The notes under the pieces: model-generated | What the model was told of the DNA's origin: nothing | Database searches by the model: none | Seen by the model: only the letters and a program-made list of their open reading frames with translations | Shown: piece by piece, positions 1 through 5,273 of the stretch | How positions within the stretch are numbered: position 1 is the stretch's first letter | Layout: each line of letters starts with the position of its first letter | Position numbers and translations under genes: made by a program | DNA from: Victivallales bacterium | GTDB taxonomy: Bacteria > Verrucomicrobiota > Lentisphaeria > Victivallales > JAADHT01 | DNA length: 5,273 nucleotides | Reading direction: 5' to 3' | Assembly (NCBI GenBank): GCA_016930955.1 | Contig: JAFGFR010000313.1 | Coordinates: forward strand, 1 to 5,273

Positions 1-1
1 C

Positions 2-337
2 ATAGTCTACGCTTACCCGGTGCTCGGGGGGCAGGCGACCGGAGAGAGTGTCGTCAAGATGCCCATAGTCTCCAGAAGAGACGTGATAACCAACGTCAGG
101 GTCTATGACGGAGAGACCGTAGTCCTCGGGGGTATGCTGCGTGAACAATCCAACAGCAACGACGACAGGATTCCAGGTGCCGGCAATGTTCCTATTCTAG
201 GTTTCCTGACCAGAGTCCAGGCATCGAATGCTGTCAAACGCAACTTGCTGGTATTTGTGACTGCCAGAATTGTCAGCCCGGACGGGTTGCCTGTGCGCAT
301 ATCACCTGATAACGGCCTGTTCGACTTCAGACGCTAA
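2..337 (+). CDS. Secretin (type II/III secretion or PilQ-like), C-terminal part of a gene cut by the window edge
   Basis: The frame is open to the left edge, so the N-terminus is missing; the in-frame GTG at 20 is an internal codon, not a start. The visible ~111 residues are the end of a secretin beta-barrel domain. They contain the conserved VYDGETVVLGG strand, a DDRIP turn and the closing strand NLLVFVTARIVSPDG, which corresponds to the family's usual 'LlIfiTP.iv' ending. Secretins assemble as outer-membrane rings of 12-15 subunits that pass folded proteins or pili. The segment aligns without gaps over about 80 residues to the end of the next gene, with roughly half the residues identical, so the two are paralogues. 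The usual P-I-L-G-D-x-P turn here reads PGAGNVP. The gene is followed after 33 bases by the next secretin with no hairpin between, implying one operon. Family assignment is secure; which machine it serves cannot be told. Confidence 0.9.
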   Translation: MVYAYPVLGGQATGESVVKMPIVSRRDVITNVRVYDGETVVLGGMLREQSNSNDDRIPGAGNVPILGFLTRVQASNAVKRNLLVFVTARIVSPDGLPVRISPDNGLFDFRR

Positions 338-359
338 AAAATTGCATAATAATAAGTTT

Positions 360-365
360 AGGAGG
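360..365 (+). promoter_or_regulatory. Strong Shine-Dalgarno that fixes the start of the second secretin
   Basis: AGGAGG lies 5 bases before the ATG at 371. The alternative in-frame ATG at 401, which would give a shorter and more ordinary signal peptide (MKPLLLLLPLL...), has no comparable ribosome site. The start at 371 is therefore preferred. Confidence 0.75.
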
Positions 366-370
366 AAAAA

Positions 371-2773
371 ATGCATTGTGCCTTAAAAAAAGTCCCATAT
401 ATGAAGCCCTTGCTGTTATTGCTGCCCTTGCTGAGCTGCTGGTTGATTTTATCAGCAGATACTGGAGAAGAGCTTAAAGACTACCAGCTGGCCGCAGACA
501 ACGAGGAGGTATCGCGAGAAAAGGTGGAGACGGAGGCAGCTATGCTCGCACGCAATGCCAGGGTGGCCTTCGAGATCGATGACTATCCCGGAGCCATCAG
601 ACACTACCTTGCTGCAGTGGAGAAGCTCACACCCTTCAAGGCCAATGCACGCATAAGCGGCATTATTCAAAATATCCAGCAGAACATGGCCGTGGTATAT
701 CACTACTGGGGCAGGGATACAGCCGCTCGTGCTCAGAAAGATGCCGACGAGGGAGCGTTCGACGATGCCATCGCAAAGTGCATGAACGCAATGGATATAG
801 ACCCCTCACTAAGGCCAAGTATGGAAAACCTCATTAGAAAATATGAGGCCATGAAGAAGAATACCGCCTACACCAACGAGAAGTCCGAGAAGTCCACCGA
901 CCCGACCAAGGAGCAAAGGCTCTACGAGATAGACATCCTCATGCTTCAGGGTGAAAAGCTCTACCAGCAGAGTCTGTGGCACCGGGCCAGGGAGAAGTTC
1001 GAGCAGGTACTGGTTATAGACCCGTACAACCTACAGGCAATCGAGGGTATAAGAAAGCTGACCAAGCAGATGTACGACGCCGGCAAGCGCAGGTATGAGG
1101 TCACTCAGGAGGAAAGGAATGCCGAGGTCGAGTGGAACTATGTCTCTCCCCTTATAGCCAGATCCCTCACCCCCTCCGAGAAAGTAGTCGAACCGCTGGA
1201 GAAACGACAGGAGAAAAACAAGGTCAGGGAAAAACTTAAAAACATCATAATAGACCACATGACCTTCGAGGATGCGAGCATCGCTGCGGTAATAAACTTA
1301 CTCAGGGTACGAGCCAAAGACCTTGACCCGCAGAAAGAGGGTATCAACATATTTCTAAGACTTGATAACGCCACGCCTGCGGCTTCAGACACCGGGCCAG
1401 CGCCAGCGGCGGCAGATGACGACGGGGGCTTTTTGTTTGACGATGTTGAGGCTGAAGACGACATATTGGCCGATGCTGGAATCGTGGGAGAAAGGGCAGA
1501 AAACACTATCACCATAATGTTCAATGACCTGTCGCTCGAGGATGCGATAAGAAACATCTGCATCGCCGCCAACATGAACTACCGTGTCGAGGAATATGCA
1601 GTGGTAATGGCTCCCAAAACTATGGCCATGGACAGCCTTGAAACCCGGATTTATCCCGTGGAAAGCCAGGCGTTCGAGGAAATCGGAGCTGCCGCTGCCG
1701 GTGCTGCCGGCGAGGGTGCCGTGACCGAGGGAGGGACGACCTCCGTCAAGGATTTCTTCGTCCGCCGTGGTGTCCCCTTCCCAGACCAGGCAAGAATCGT
1801 CTATGATGCCGCCATCAGCCGGCTTATCGCCACCAACACGGATGAAAATCTGAAACTTATCGAGCAGATCATTGACGAGCTGAATGTGCTTGACCCCCAG
1901 GTACTGATAGAGTCGAAGTTCGTTGAAATACAGGAGAACAAGACAGACGAGCTGGGGTTTGAATGGGCTCTCTCCAGGGCTAATCCGGATCCGGCCGTCC
2001 TGCCCCATACTTACTACTTCGCCGAGAACGACCAACTTCTGAGATTCGACAATCAAAACCGTTTGGGGGGCAATGACGAGGCTCTCCGAATTGACCGGAC
2101 GGTCAGTGGATACAACATGACACTCAGGGTTCGAGCCATGGATATCATGGATAGGGTCGACTTGCTTTCCTGCCCGAGAATAACCACACAGAACGGAGAA
2201 GAGGCAATCATAAGGATGGTGCAGGAAGAATACTACCCCGAGTCCTGGGGGGAGACTACTGTCATCAGCGGAACTCCAGGCATAGGGTTCTCGGCATCAA
2301 TGCCTGAGTTCGGCGAGCCCGAGGAGATGGGGGTAAGGCTGACAGTGACTCCCACTGTGGATCCTGACAACTACACGATACATCTTGATATGATCCCTGC
2401 TGTACGGTCATTCATCACATGGGTGGACTACAGCTACGATGTCCCGACAGAAATTGCTGGAGGTGTTACTGTTACAGTCCCAAACGTCATAAGGATGCCC
2501 ATATTCGAGGCCAGAACTGTGCAGACCCAGATCACTGTGTACGATGGCGAGACTGTTGTCATGGGGGGCATAATGAGGGACACCACCAATACGGTTGATG
2601 ACAGGATACCGATTCTGGGCGACCTTCCGCTCATAGGCAGGGCCTTCAGGTCAAAATATATTGACAAGGCCAAGGCCAATCTGATTATTTTCACTACTGT
2701 GCGCCTTGTCAATCCCGACGGGTCGCCGTTGAGAGAGCGCGAGGTCAGAGGCAAACCCCCATTCAGGATGTAG
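371..2773 (+). CDS. TPR-containing secretin (type II/III secretion system or type IV pilus secretin-like), 800 aa
   Basis: This is a full-length outer-membrane secretin with an N-terminal TPR extension. Residues ~12-29 are a hydrophobic signal peptide. A Cys at 23 in LLSC is a poor lipobox, because the hydrophobic stretch continues past it. TPR-like helical pairs lie at about 58-90, 118-160 and 190-235, ending in a charged linker and an EERNAEVEW element (247-255). A secretin N-domain (STN-like) follows at ~292-415 and is split by an acidic, Ala/Pro-rich insert (~334-372). A second N-domain lies at ~426-508 and contains an Ala/Gly-rich stretch (439-455). The secretin barrel is ~510-782, with VYDGETVVMGG (723-733), DRIPILGDLPLIG (744-756) and the terminal strand LIIFTTVRLV (771-780). 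The TPR-secretin layout recalls Amuc_1098-like pilus secretins of the PVC group. The TPRs may bind partner or pilotin proteins; this is inferred. The gene follows a paralogous secretin and probably shares its transcript. Membership of the family is certain; the cargo is unknown. Confidence 0.95.
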   Translation: MHCALKKVPYMKPLLLLLPLLSCWLILSADTGEELKDYQLAADNEEVSREKVETEAAMLARNARVAFEIDDYPGAIRHYLAAVEKLTPFKANARISGIIQNIQQNMAVVYHYWGRDTAARAQKDADEGAFDDAIAKCMNAMDIDPSLRPSMENLIRKYEAMKKNTAYTNEKSEKSTDPTKEQRLYEIDILMLQGEKLYQQSLWHRAREKFEQVLVIDPYNLQAIEGIRKLTKQMYDAGKRRYEVTQEERNAEVEWNYVSPLIARSLTPSEKVVEPLEKRQEKNKVREKLKNIIIDHMTFEDASIAAVINLLRVRAKDLDPQKEGINIFLRLDNATPAASDTGPAPAAADDDGGFLFDDVEAEDDILADAGIVGERAENTITIMFNDLSLEDAIRNICIAANMNYRVEEYAVVMAPKTMAMDSLETRIYPVESQAFEEIGAAAAGAAGEGAVTEGGTTSVKDFFVRRGVPFPDQARIVYDAAISRLIATNTDENLKLIEQIIDELNVLDPQVLIESKFVEIQENKTDELGFEWALSRANPDPAVLPHTYYFAENDQLLRFDNQNRLGGNDEALRIDRTVSGYNMTLRVRAMDIMDRVDLLSCPRITTQNGEEAIIRMVQEEYYPESWGETTVISGTPGIGFSASMPEFGEPEEMGVRLTVTPTVDPDNYTIHLDMIPAVRSFITWVDYSYDVPTEIAGGVTVTVPNVIRMPIFEARTVQTQITVYDGETVVMGGIMRDTTNTVDDRIPILGDLPLIGRAFRSKYIDKAKANLIIFTTVRLVNPDGSPLREREVRGKPPFRM

Positions 2774-2804
2774 TCCCGATTTCCCTAAGACCAATTGATC
2801 GACA

Positions 2805-3326
2805 TCAGTCGCTTTTCACCGACTGCCTCGCAAGTCGTCTGGCAAGCTTCGCCTCGACCCTCTTGCCATAGCTTATGATCATCCCGTAGGACGCGAAATA
2901 TGAGCAAAGCGCGAACAACAGACCCAGAAAAACACCGCCGACGAAAAATGGCACTAGAATCTCCGTCCCGAGGTTCGTGAAGGACTCGAAAGTCCTTTCC
3001 TTAAGGAACGTCCCGAAGAGGTCATTGGCGGTTTTCCATCCCAGCTCCCCACCGGAGAGCTTCGCGCCTAAAAGGCACTGGAACGGGTATATGAAGGGCA
3101 CAGTCCACGGATTTGTCACCCAAGTACAGGCCAATGCCGGTATTTTCCTTGCCTTTAAAACGAATGCCAATATGACTGCAGCGACCATCTGTAGCCCGAA
3201 CGGGACAACAAATCCGGTAAAAAACCCGACGGCTACACCCCTGGAAATAGATTCTGGTGTCCCGGACTGCTTGACCAGATTAAGATAAAACACCCTGAGT
3301 CTTCTACGCGATATCATCGCTGCCAT
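2805..3326 (-). CDS. DUF2062 domain inner-membrane protein, 173 aa
   Basis: This is a small membrane protein with the DUF2062 pattern. A basic N-terminus (ISRRRLRVFY) is followed by the motif SGTPESISRGVAVGFFTGF (residues 21-39) running into a first hydrophobic segment (~31-57). A second (~64-87) carries the hallmark TWVTNPWTVPFIYP (68-81), a linker of about 35 residues follows, and a third hydrophobic segment (~122-150) precedes a basic C-terminal tail. DUF2062 proteins are widespread in Gram-negative bacteria and their biochemical role is not established; in some proteins the domain is fused to glycosyltransferases. The ATG at 3326 is chosen because GGTGGAG lies 6 bases before it. The frame also allows GTG at 3338 (177 aa), but that codon sits inside the ribosome site. 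The gene converges on the secretin with 31 bases between stops and is divergent from bioD. No functional link to either neighbour is evident. Confidence 0.88.
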   Translation of the reverse strand: MAAMISRRRLRVFYLNLVKQSGTPESISRGVAVGFFTGFVVPFGLQMVAAVILAFVLKARKIPALACTWVTNPWTVPFIYPFQCLLGAKLSGGELGWKTANDLFGTFLKERTFESFTNLGTEILVPFFVGGVFLGLLFALCSYFASYGMIISYGKRVEAKLARRLARQSVKSD

Positions 3327-3332
3327 AACACA

Positions 3333-3339
3333 CTCCACC
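3333..3339 (-). promoter_or_regulatory. Ribosome binding site deciding the DUF2062 start
   Basis: On the - strand GGTGGAG is followed by 6 bases (TGTGTT) and then ATG at 3326. The upstream GTG candidate at 3338 overlaps this site and has a GAAGG directly against it with no spacer, so it is the less likely start. Confidence 0.6.
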
Positions 3340-3357
3340 CTTCAATTAATCACCCCG

Positions 3358-3388
3358 ATAAGTTGCCATATCATGTGGCATCTGTCAA
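3358..3388 (-). promoter_or_regulatory. Candidate promoter of the DUF2062 gene with a perfect -35 box and a long spacer
   Basis: On the - strand a perfect TTGACA (3388-3383) is followed by a 19-base spacer and a weak -10 candidate ACTTAT (3363-3358). At the normal 17-base spacing no TATAAT-like hexamer is present. The -10 lies about 30 bases before the ATG at 3326, leaving room for a short leader with the ribosome site. The -35 is convincing; the -10 is not. Confidence 0.4.
3364..3380. repeat. Inverted repeat inside the DUF2062 promoter spacer, possible operator
   Basis: TGCCATA and TGTGGCA are inverted around a 3-base centre (TCA), with six Watson-Crick pairs and one G-T mismatch. The repeat fills positions 3364-3380, almost the entire spacer between the -35 and the proposed -10 of the DUF2062 gene. 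This is where a dimeric regulator could bind. The symmetry is seen directly; its use as an operator is inferred. Confidence 0.4.
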
Positions 3389-3424
3389 TGCCTTCTGGTA
3401 AATATTTGCATCGAGTCTGTAAAA

Positions 3425-3452
3425 CTGACGTAACCCTTGTACATTATATATG
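3425..3452 (+). promoter_or_regulatory. Candidate sigma-70-like promoter for bioD
   Basis: CTGACG (3425-3430) matches 4 of 6 bases of the -35 consensus. It is followed by 16 bases and TATATG (3447-3452), which matches 4 of 6 of the -10 in a locally AT-rich run (TATATAT, 3445-3451). Transcription would begin near 3459, giving a leader of about 55 bases that includes the palindrome at 3467-3488. Moderate support only. Confidence 0.35.
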
Positions 3453-3466
3453 CGGCATCGACGGCG

Positions 3467-3488
3467 TTGCAACTGATATCAGCGGCAA
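3467..3488. repeat. 22-base interrupted palindrome in the bioD leader, possible operator
   Basis: The centre CTGATATCAG (3473-3482) is a perfect 10-base palindrome. After a 2-base mismatch on each side (AA/CG) the symmetry resumes as TTGC (3467-3470) and GCAA (3485-3488), so 18 of 22 positions are symmetric. It ends 14 bases before the bioD ribosome site (GAAAGAGG, 3503-3510). The lack of a loop favours binding by a dimeric protein over an RNA hairpin, though CTG-ATAT-CAG could also fold. Confidence 0.45.
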
Positions 3489-3514
3489 AAAGTTGCTGTG
3501 GGGAAAGAGGATAG

Positions 3515-4228
3515 ATGAGCCCGAGAAAAACTTTTTTCATAACCGGCACGGGAACAGACGTAGGGAAGACTTTTGTTGCTGCTGGCATGGCGTCCCTATG
3601 CGTCCAGGCAGGATTGAAGACCGCCGTGATGAAGCCCGTCCAGACAGGGGCCGGGGATTGTGCCTCCACAGATATATCCGCAATTTCAAAACTTGTCCCG
3701 GGGCTTTTCAGGCTTCCCGGGCATATCGCCTCTCCGGCTGTCTTCTCTCTTCCCGCCTCACCTCATCTCGCGGCAAGGGCAGAAAATGCTGCAATATCGC
3801 CCGCTTCACTTCTTGATGCCTACAAAAAAATCAAGGATTTTACGCTGGACGTGCTGCTCGTCGAGGGGGCAGGGGGCGTGCTCGTGCCCCTGACTCAAGA
3901 TTTCCTTATCATAGACCTTATCAAAAAGATGCGGGCCACTGCCATTGTAACCGCCCTGACCTCCCTCGGCACCATCAATCATACGCTGCTGACAATCCAT
4001 GCACTCAGGACACATGGAGTTGAGATCGCCGGGGTGGTGTTCAACATGATGCCTGCAAAACCCGGCATTGTCCATCTGGACAACGTGGTCACTGTCGAAA
4101 GGCTGGGCAAGGTTAGCGTGCTGGGTATAGTGAAGAAACTACCCCATGGGAAACGCAGCATGCCCCACGCAGTCCTCCGTGAGTTCGACCGCCAGGCAGA
4201 GCTCAAAAAATTGCTTCTGGACTCTTGA
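3515..4228 (+). CDS. bioD: ATP-dependent dethiobiotin synthetase BioD, 237 aa
   Basis: BioD closes the ureido ring of dethiobiotin from 7,8-diaminopelargonic acid, CO2 and ATP, the next-to-last step of biotin synthesis, in the cytosol. The signatures are in order: P-loop GTGTDVGKT (residues 11-19) with K18 and T19; MKPVQTG (39-45) with the substrate-binding K40; an Asp at 53 in the STDI segment; SPHLAARAE (82-90); VEGAGGVLVPL (116-126) with E117; SLGTINHTLLTIHAL (150-164); and VVFN (174-177), whose Asn fits the nucleotide-base contact. The length is close to the usual ~225 residues and all key residues are present, so it should be active. The ATG at 3515 has GAAAGAGG 4 bases upstream and starts just ahead of the P-loop. 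No other bio genes are in the window, and bioD is the first gene rightwards from the divergent control region. Confidence 0.96.
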   Translation: MSPRKTFFITGTGTDVGKTFVAAGMASLCVQAGLKTAVMKPVQTGAGDCASTDISAISKLVPGLFRLPGHIASPAVFSLPASPHLAARAENAAISPASLLDAYKKIKDFTLDVLLVEGAGGVLVPLTQDFLIIDLIKKMRATAIVTALTSLGTINHTLLTIHALRTHGVEIAGVVFNMMPAKPGIVHLDNVVTVERLGKVSVLGIVKKLPHGKRSMPHAVLREFDRQAELKKLLLDS

Positions 4229-4230
4229 TC

Positions 4231-4254
4231 GCCACTACAAATTCTGGCTTTTTT
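4231..4254 (+). terminator. Weak rho-independent terminator candidate after bioD
   Basis: GCCA (4231-4234) and TGGC (4245-4248) can pair around a 10-base loop, followed directly by six T residues (4249-4254). The position, just after the bioD stop, fits a terminator. The stem has only 4 pairs, so it may be inefficient. Confidence 0.3.
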
Positions 4255-4355
4255 CAACCATGGCTCTCTTGCGCCCTTGAGAACCGCATGATAGGTTATC
4301 ACAGAAGCCAGTTGCCGCAGTGTGCCGTGGATGTATTCTTGTTTTGAGTGACACT

Positions 4356-4374
4356 GTAGTAACTACTAACTACT
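4356..4374. repeat. Short inverted and tandem repeat upstream of the LolA-like gene
   Basis: GTAGT (4356-4360) is inverted as ACTAC (4362-4366) around one base, and the 7-mer AACTACT occurs twice in tandem (4361-4367, 4368-4374). It lies 14 bases before the ribosome site GAGGAG (4388-4393) of the next gene, where a regulator or the -10 region would be expected. No clear -10 hexamer was found; a 4-of-6 -35 candidate TTGAGT lies at 4344-4349. Function is unknown. Confidence 0.3.
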
Positions 4375-4399
4375 GCGAACCCGAAACGAGGAGAAAGGC

Positions 4400-5143
4400 A
4401 TGGCAGGGAAAACAGATTCCGCAATGCTTGGAATATTTTTTCTTGCCGCCTTTTATGTCGCCATTCTCCCGCTGAAGGCACAGGAACCTGACTCGGTGCA
4501 GTTCCTGAAGATGGTCAGGCATCCACCCGGCAAAAGCACATGGGCCATTCTCGACGGCAAAGTGACCCACGAAAGGAAAAACGCTTCCCTGTGCGAGACC
4601 CCGATATCGTTCAGCGTCAGGTTCGCGCCGGAAAACACCTTCGCGCAACTTGTGATCGGCGGGGACGAGAAGTATTCCATAGGACAATCACATTTCTCGG
4701 ACAAAGAGAAAGTCACGGTAATTCCCTCAGCCATGCCCAAGCCGTCAATATTGAGCAATTTCGGTCTCCGTCCGGGCGACCTCACAATGTCTTTCCTGTT
4801 CTGGGATTTTGAAAATGAGCTCCCGCATGAGTCATTCTCCACCCAACAATGCAGGGTCTTTACCCTCAGATCCACAGAGAAGAACGAACATGCGAAGGTT
4901 CATATAAGCGTCAAGTACCTTTTCCCGTTGAAGGTCGAGTGGATCAGGGCAGGCGAAAACAAAGCCTACAGAATGATGGAGGTAAGCTCGTTTAGAAAGG
5001 TGAACGACCTTTGGGTTATTGACAAACTTTTGCTGTCAGGCCCTGGATGGAGGACAAAAATCGAGTTCTCAAACTGCGATGCAGGCCTCGTCGAGAACGG
5101 CATACCCGAGAATCTCTTCTCTCATTCCAATAAATCTGAATGA
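4400..5143 (+). CDS. Secreted LolA-like protein (outer-membrane lipoprotein-sorting family), 247 aa
   Basis: The N-terminus has a hydrophobic segment (residues ~9-25) and a likely signal peptidase I site after PLKA (residue 27), so the protein should be periplasmic. The remaining ~220 residues are mostly predicted beta strands. They resemble the LolA-like family annotated as 'outer membrane lipoprotein-sorting protein' (TP_0789-like). Supporting parts are LRPGDLTMSFLFWDFE (123-138), the strand around CRVFTLRS (151-158), YLFPLKVEWIRAGENKAYRMMEV (173-195) and VNDLWVIDKLLLS (201-213). Such proteins share the half-barrel fold of LolA, which carries lipoproteins or lipids across the periplasm; the real ligand here is unknown. 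The Cys residues at 65, 151 and 226 could allow one disulfide. The ATG at 4400 has GAGGAG 6 bases upstream. It follows bioD after 171 bases and probably has its own promoter. I am confident it is a real secreted protein, less so of the family. Confidence 0.72.
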   Translation: MAGKTDSAMLGIFFLAAFYVAILPLKAQEPDSVQFLKMVRHPPGKSTWAILDGKVTHERKNASLCETPISFSVRFAPENTFAQLVIGGDEKYSIGQSHFSDKEKVTVIPSAMPKPSILSNFGLRPGDLTMSFLFWDFENELPHESFSTQQCRVFTLRSTEKNEHAKVHISVKYLFPLKVEWIRAGENKAYRMMEVSSFRKVNDLWVIDKLLLSGPGWRTKIEFSNCDAGLVENGIPENLFSHSNKSE

Positions 5144-5157
5144 AGCAGTTGCTGATA

Positions 5158-5201
5158 GAGCCAGTTGAAACTGGCTCGATAGTCTCATGAGCCAGTTTCA
5201 A
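5158..5201. repeat. Three-armed repeat able to form two alternative hairpins
   Basis: GAGCCAGTT occurs at 5158-5166 and again at 5189-5197, with its inverse AACTGGCTC between them (5169-5177). The first and middle arms form a 9-base inverted repeat separated by 2 bases. The middle and last arms form a perfect 13-base inverted repeat, 5165-5177 with 5189-5201, around an 11-base loop. The two folds exclude each other. It lies 14 bases after the stop of the LolA-like gene, so it may terminate or protect that transcript. No T-run follows on either strand, so it is not a standard intrinsic terminator; an extragenic repeat is an alternative. Confidence 0.65.
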
Positions 5202-5203
5202 AA

Positions 5204-5273
5204 CTCCGCGTGAACCGCGTTGGGAGCGCAGGCGCGGCAGACGGTGCGGCGAAATGGCTGGTGCATACCCGAA
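5204..5273. other. GC-rich non-coding tail to the window edge
   Basis: By hand count about two thirds or more of these bases are G or C, clearly above the genes to the left. CCGCG occurs twice 4 bases apart (5206-5219), and GCGC-type runs are frequent. Several frames are open on both strands, but none has a ribosome site or a recognisable motif. It could be a GC-rich extragenic repeat, the region beyond a - strand tRNA gene, or the start of something past the edge. Confidence 0.4.

Noticed and set aside
390..445. Lipoprotein signal (LLSC, Cys 23) in the second secretin
   Set aside because: The residue before the Ser is Leu, and the hydrophobic stretch continues for several residues after the Cys, so ordinary signal peptidase cleavage near residue 29 is more likely. 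It is not fully excluded.
1385..2056. Long open frame of 223 codons on the - strand within the secretin gene
   Set aside because: It is fully antisense to a clearly conserved secretin, has no recognisable motif, and its length is explained by the codon bias of the true gene.
2806..2825. Hairpin CAGTCG/CGACTG near the convergent stops as a terminator
   Set aside because: The stem is only 6 pairs with an 8-base loop, lies inside the DUF2062 coding end, and has no T-run on either strand.
3373..3816. + strand open frame overlapping the control region and the bioD start
   Set aside because: It runs out of frame with bioD, whose P-loop and SD site are unmistakable. Its product is Arg/Cys-rich with no family features.
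4288..4347. 19-codon open frame in the leader of the LolA-like gene
   Set aside because: It has no ribosome site and no sign of a leader-peptide pattern such as a run of one amino acid.
5016..5273. - strand frame open from the right edge through the repeat into the LolA-like gene
   Set aside because: It is antisense to the end of a supported gene, crosses the palindromic repeat, lacks a ribosome site, and reads as low-complexity Arg/Ser-rich sequence.
1..5273. CRISPR array, rRNA, transposase, toxin-antitoxin or defence genes
   Set aside because: No regularly spaced repeats and no matching protein motifs were seen on either strand.

Overview
The window looks like a chromosomal piece of a Gram-negative-type (diderm) bacterium. 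It holds two outer-membrane secretin genes in tandem, a LolA-like periplasmic protein, a small inner-membrane protein and a biotin-synthesis enzyme. The joining of TPR repeats to a secretin, the presence of secretin paralogues side by side, and the LolA-like protein recall the PVC group (Lentisphaerota, Kiritimatiellota, Verrucomicrobiota). That placement rests on remembered family architecture, not on any search. Base composition is close to balanced through the genes and rises clearly in the last ~70 bases.

Layout. Positions 2-337 are the C-terminal end of a secretin gene that enters from the left edge. It is followed after 33 bases by a complete 800-residue TPR-secretin (371-2773). Both are on the + strand, have no terminator between them, and are probably co-transcribed. 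A DUF2062 membrane protein (2805-3326, - strand) converges on the second secretin, with only 31 bases between the two stops. From 3327 to 3514 lies a divergent control region rich in symmetric elements. It serves the DUF2062 gene leftwards and bioD (3515-4228, dethiobiotin synthetase) rightwards. A 171-base gap (weak terminator candidate, short repeats) precedes a secreted LolA-like protein (4400-5143). The last 130 bases have no convincing gene. They hold a three-armed repeat that can form two mutually exclusive hairpins, then a GC-rich tail whose final 15 bases resemble the 3' end of a tRNA on the - strand.

How the genes relate. The two secretins would form or regulate outer-membrane channels of a type II secretion or type IV pilus-like machine. 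The LolA-like protein would act in the periplasm of the same envelope, but nothing in the sequence ties it directly to the secretins. bioD stands alone here, without other bio genes. I see no clear new defence or mobile system. The most notable items are the secretin tandem, the symmetric elements around the bioD/DUF2062 promoters, and the three-arm repeat near the right edge.
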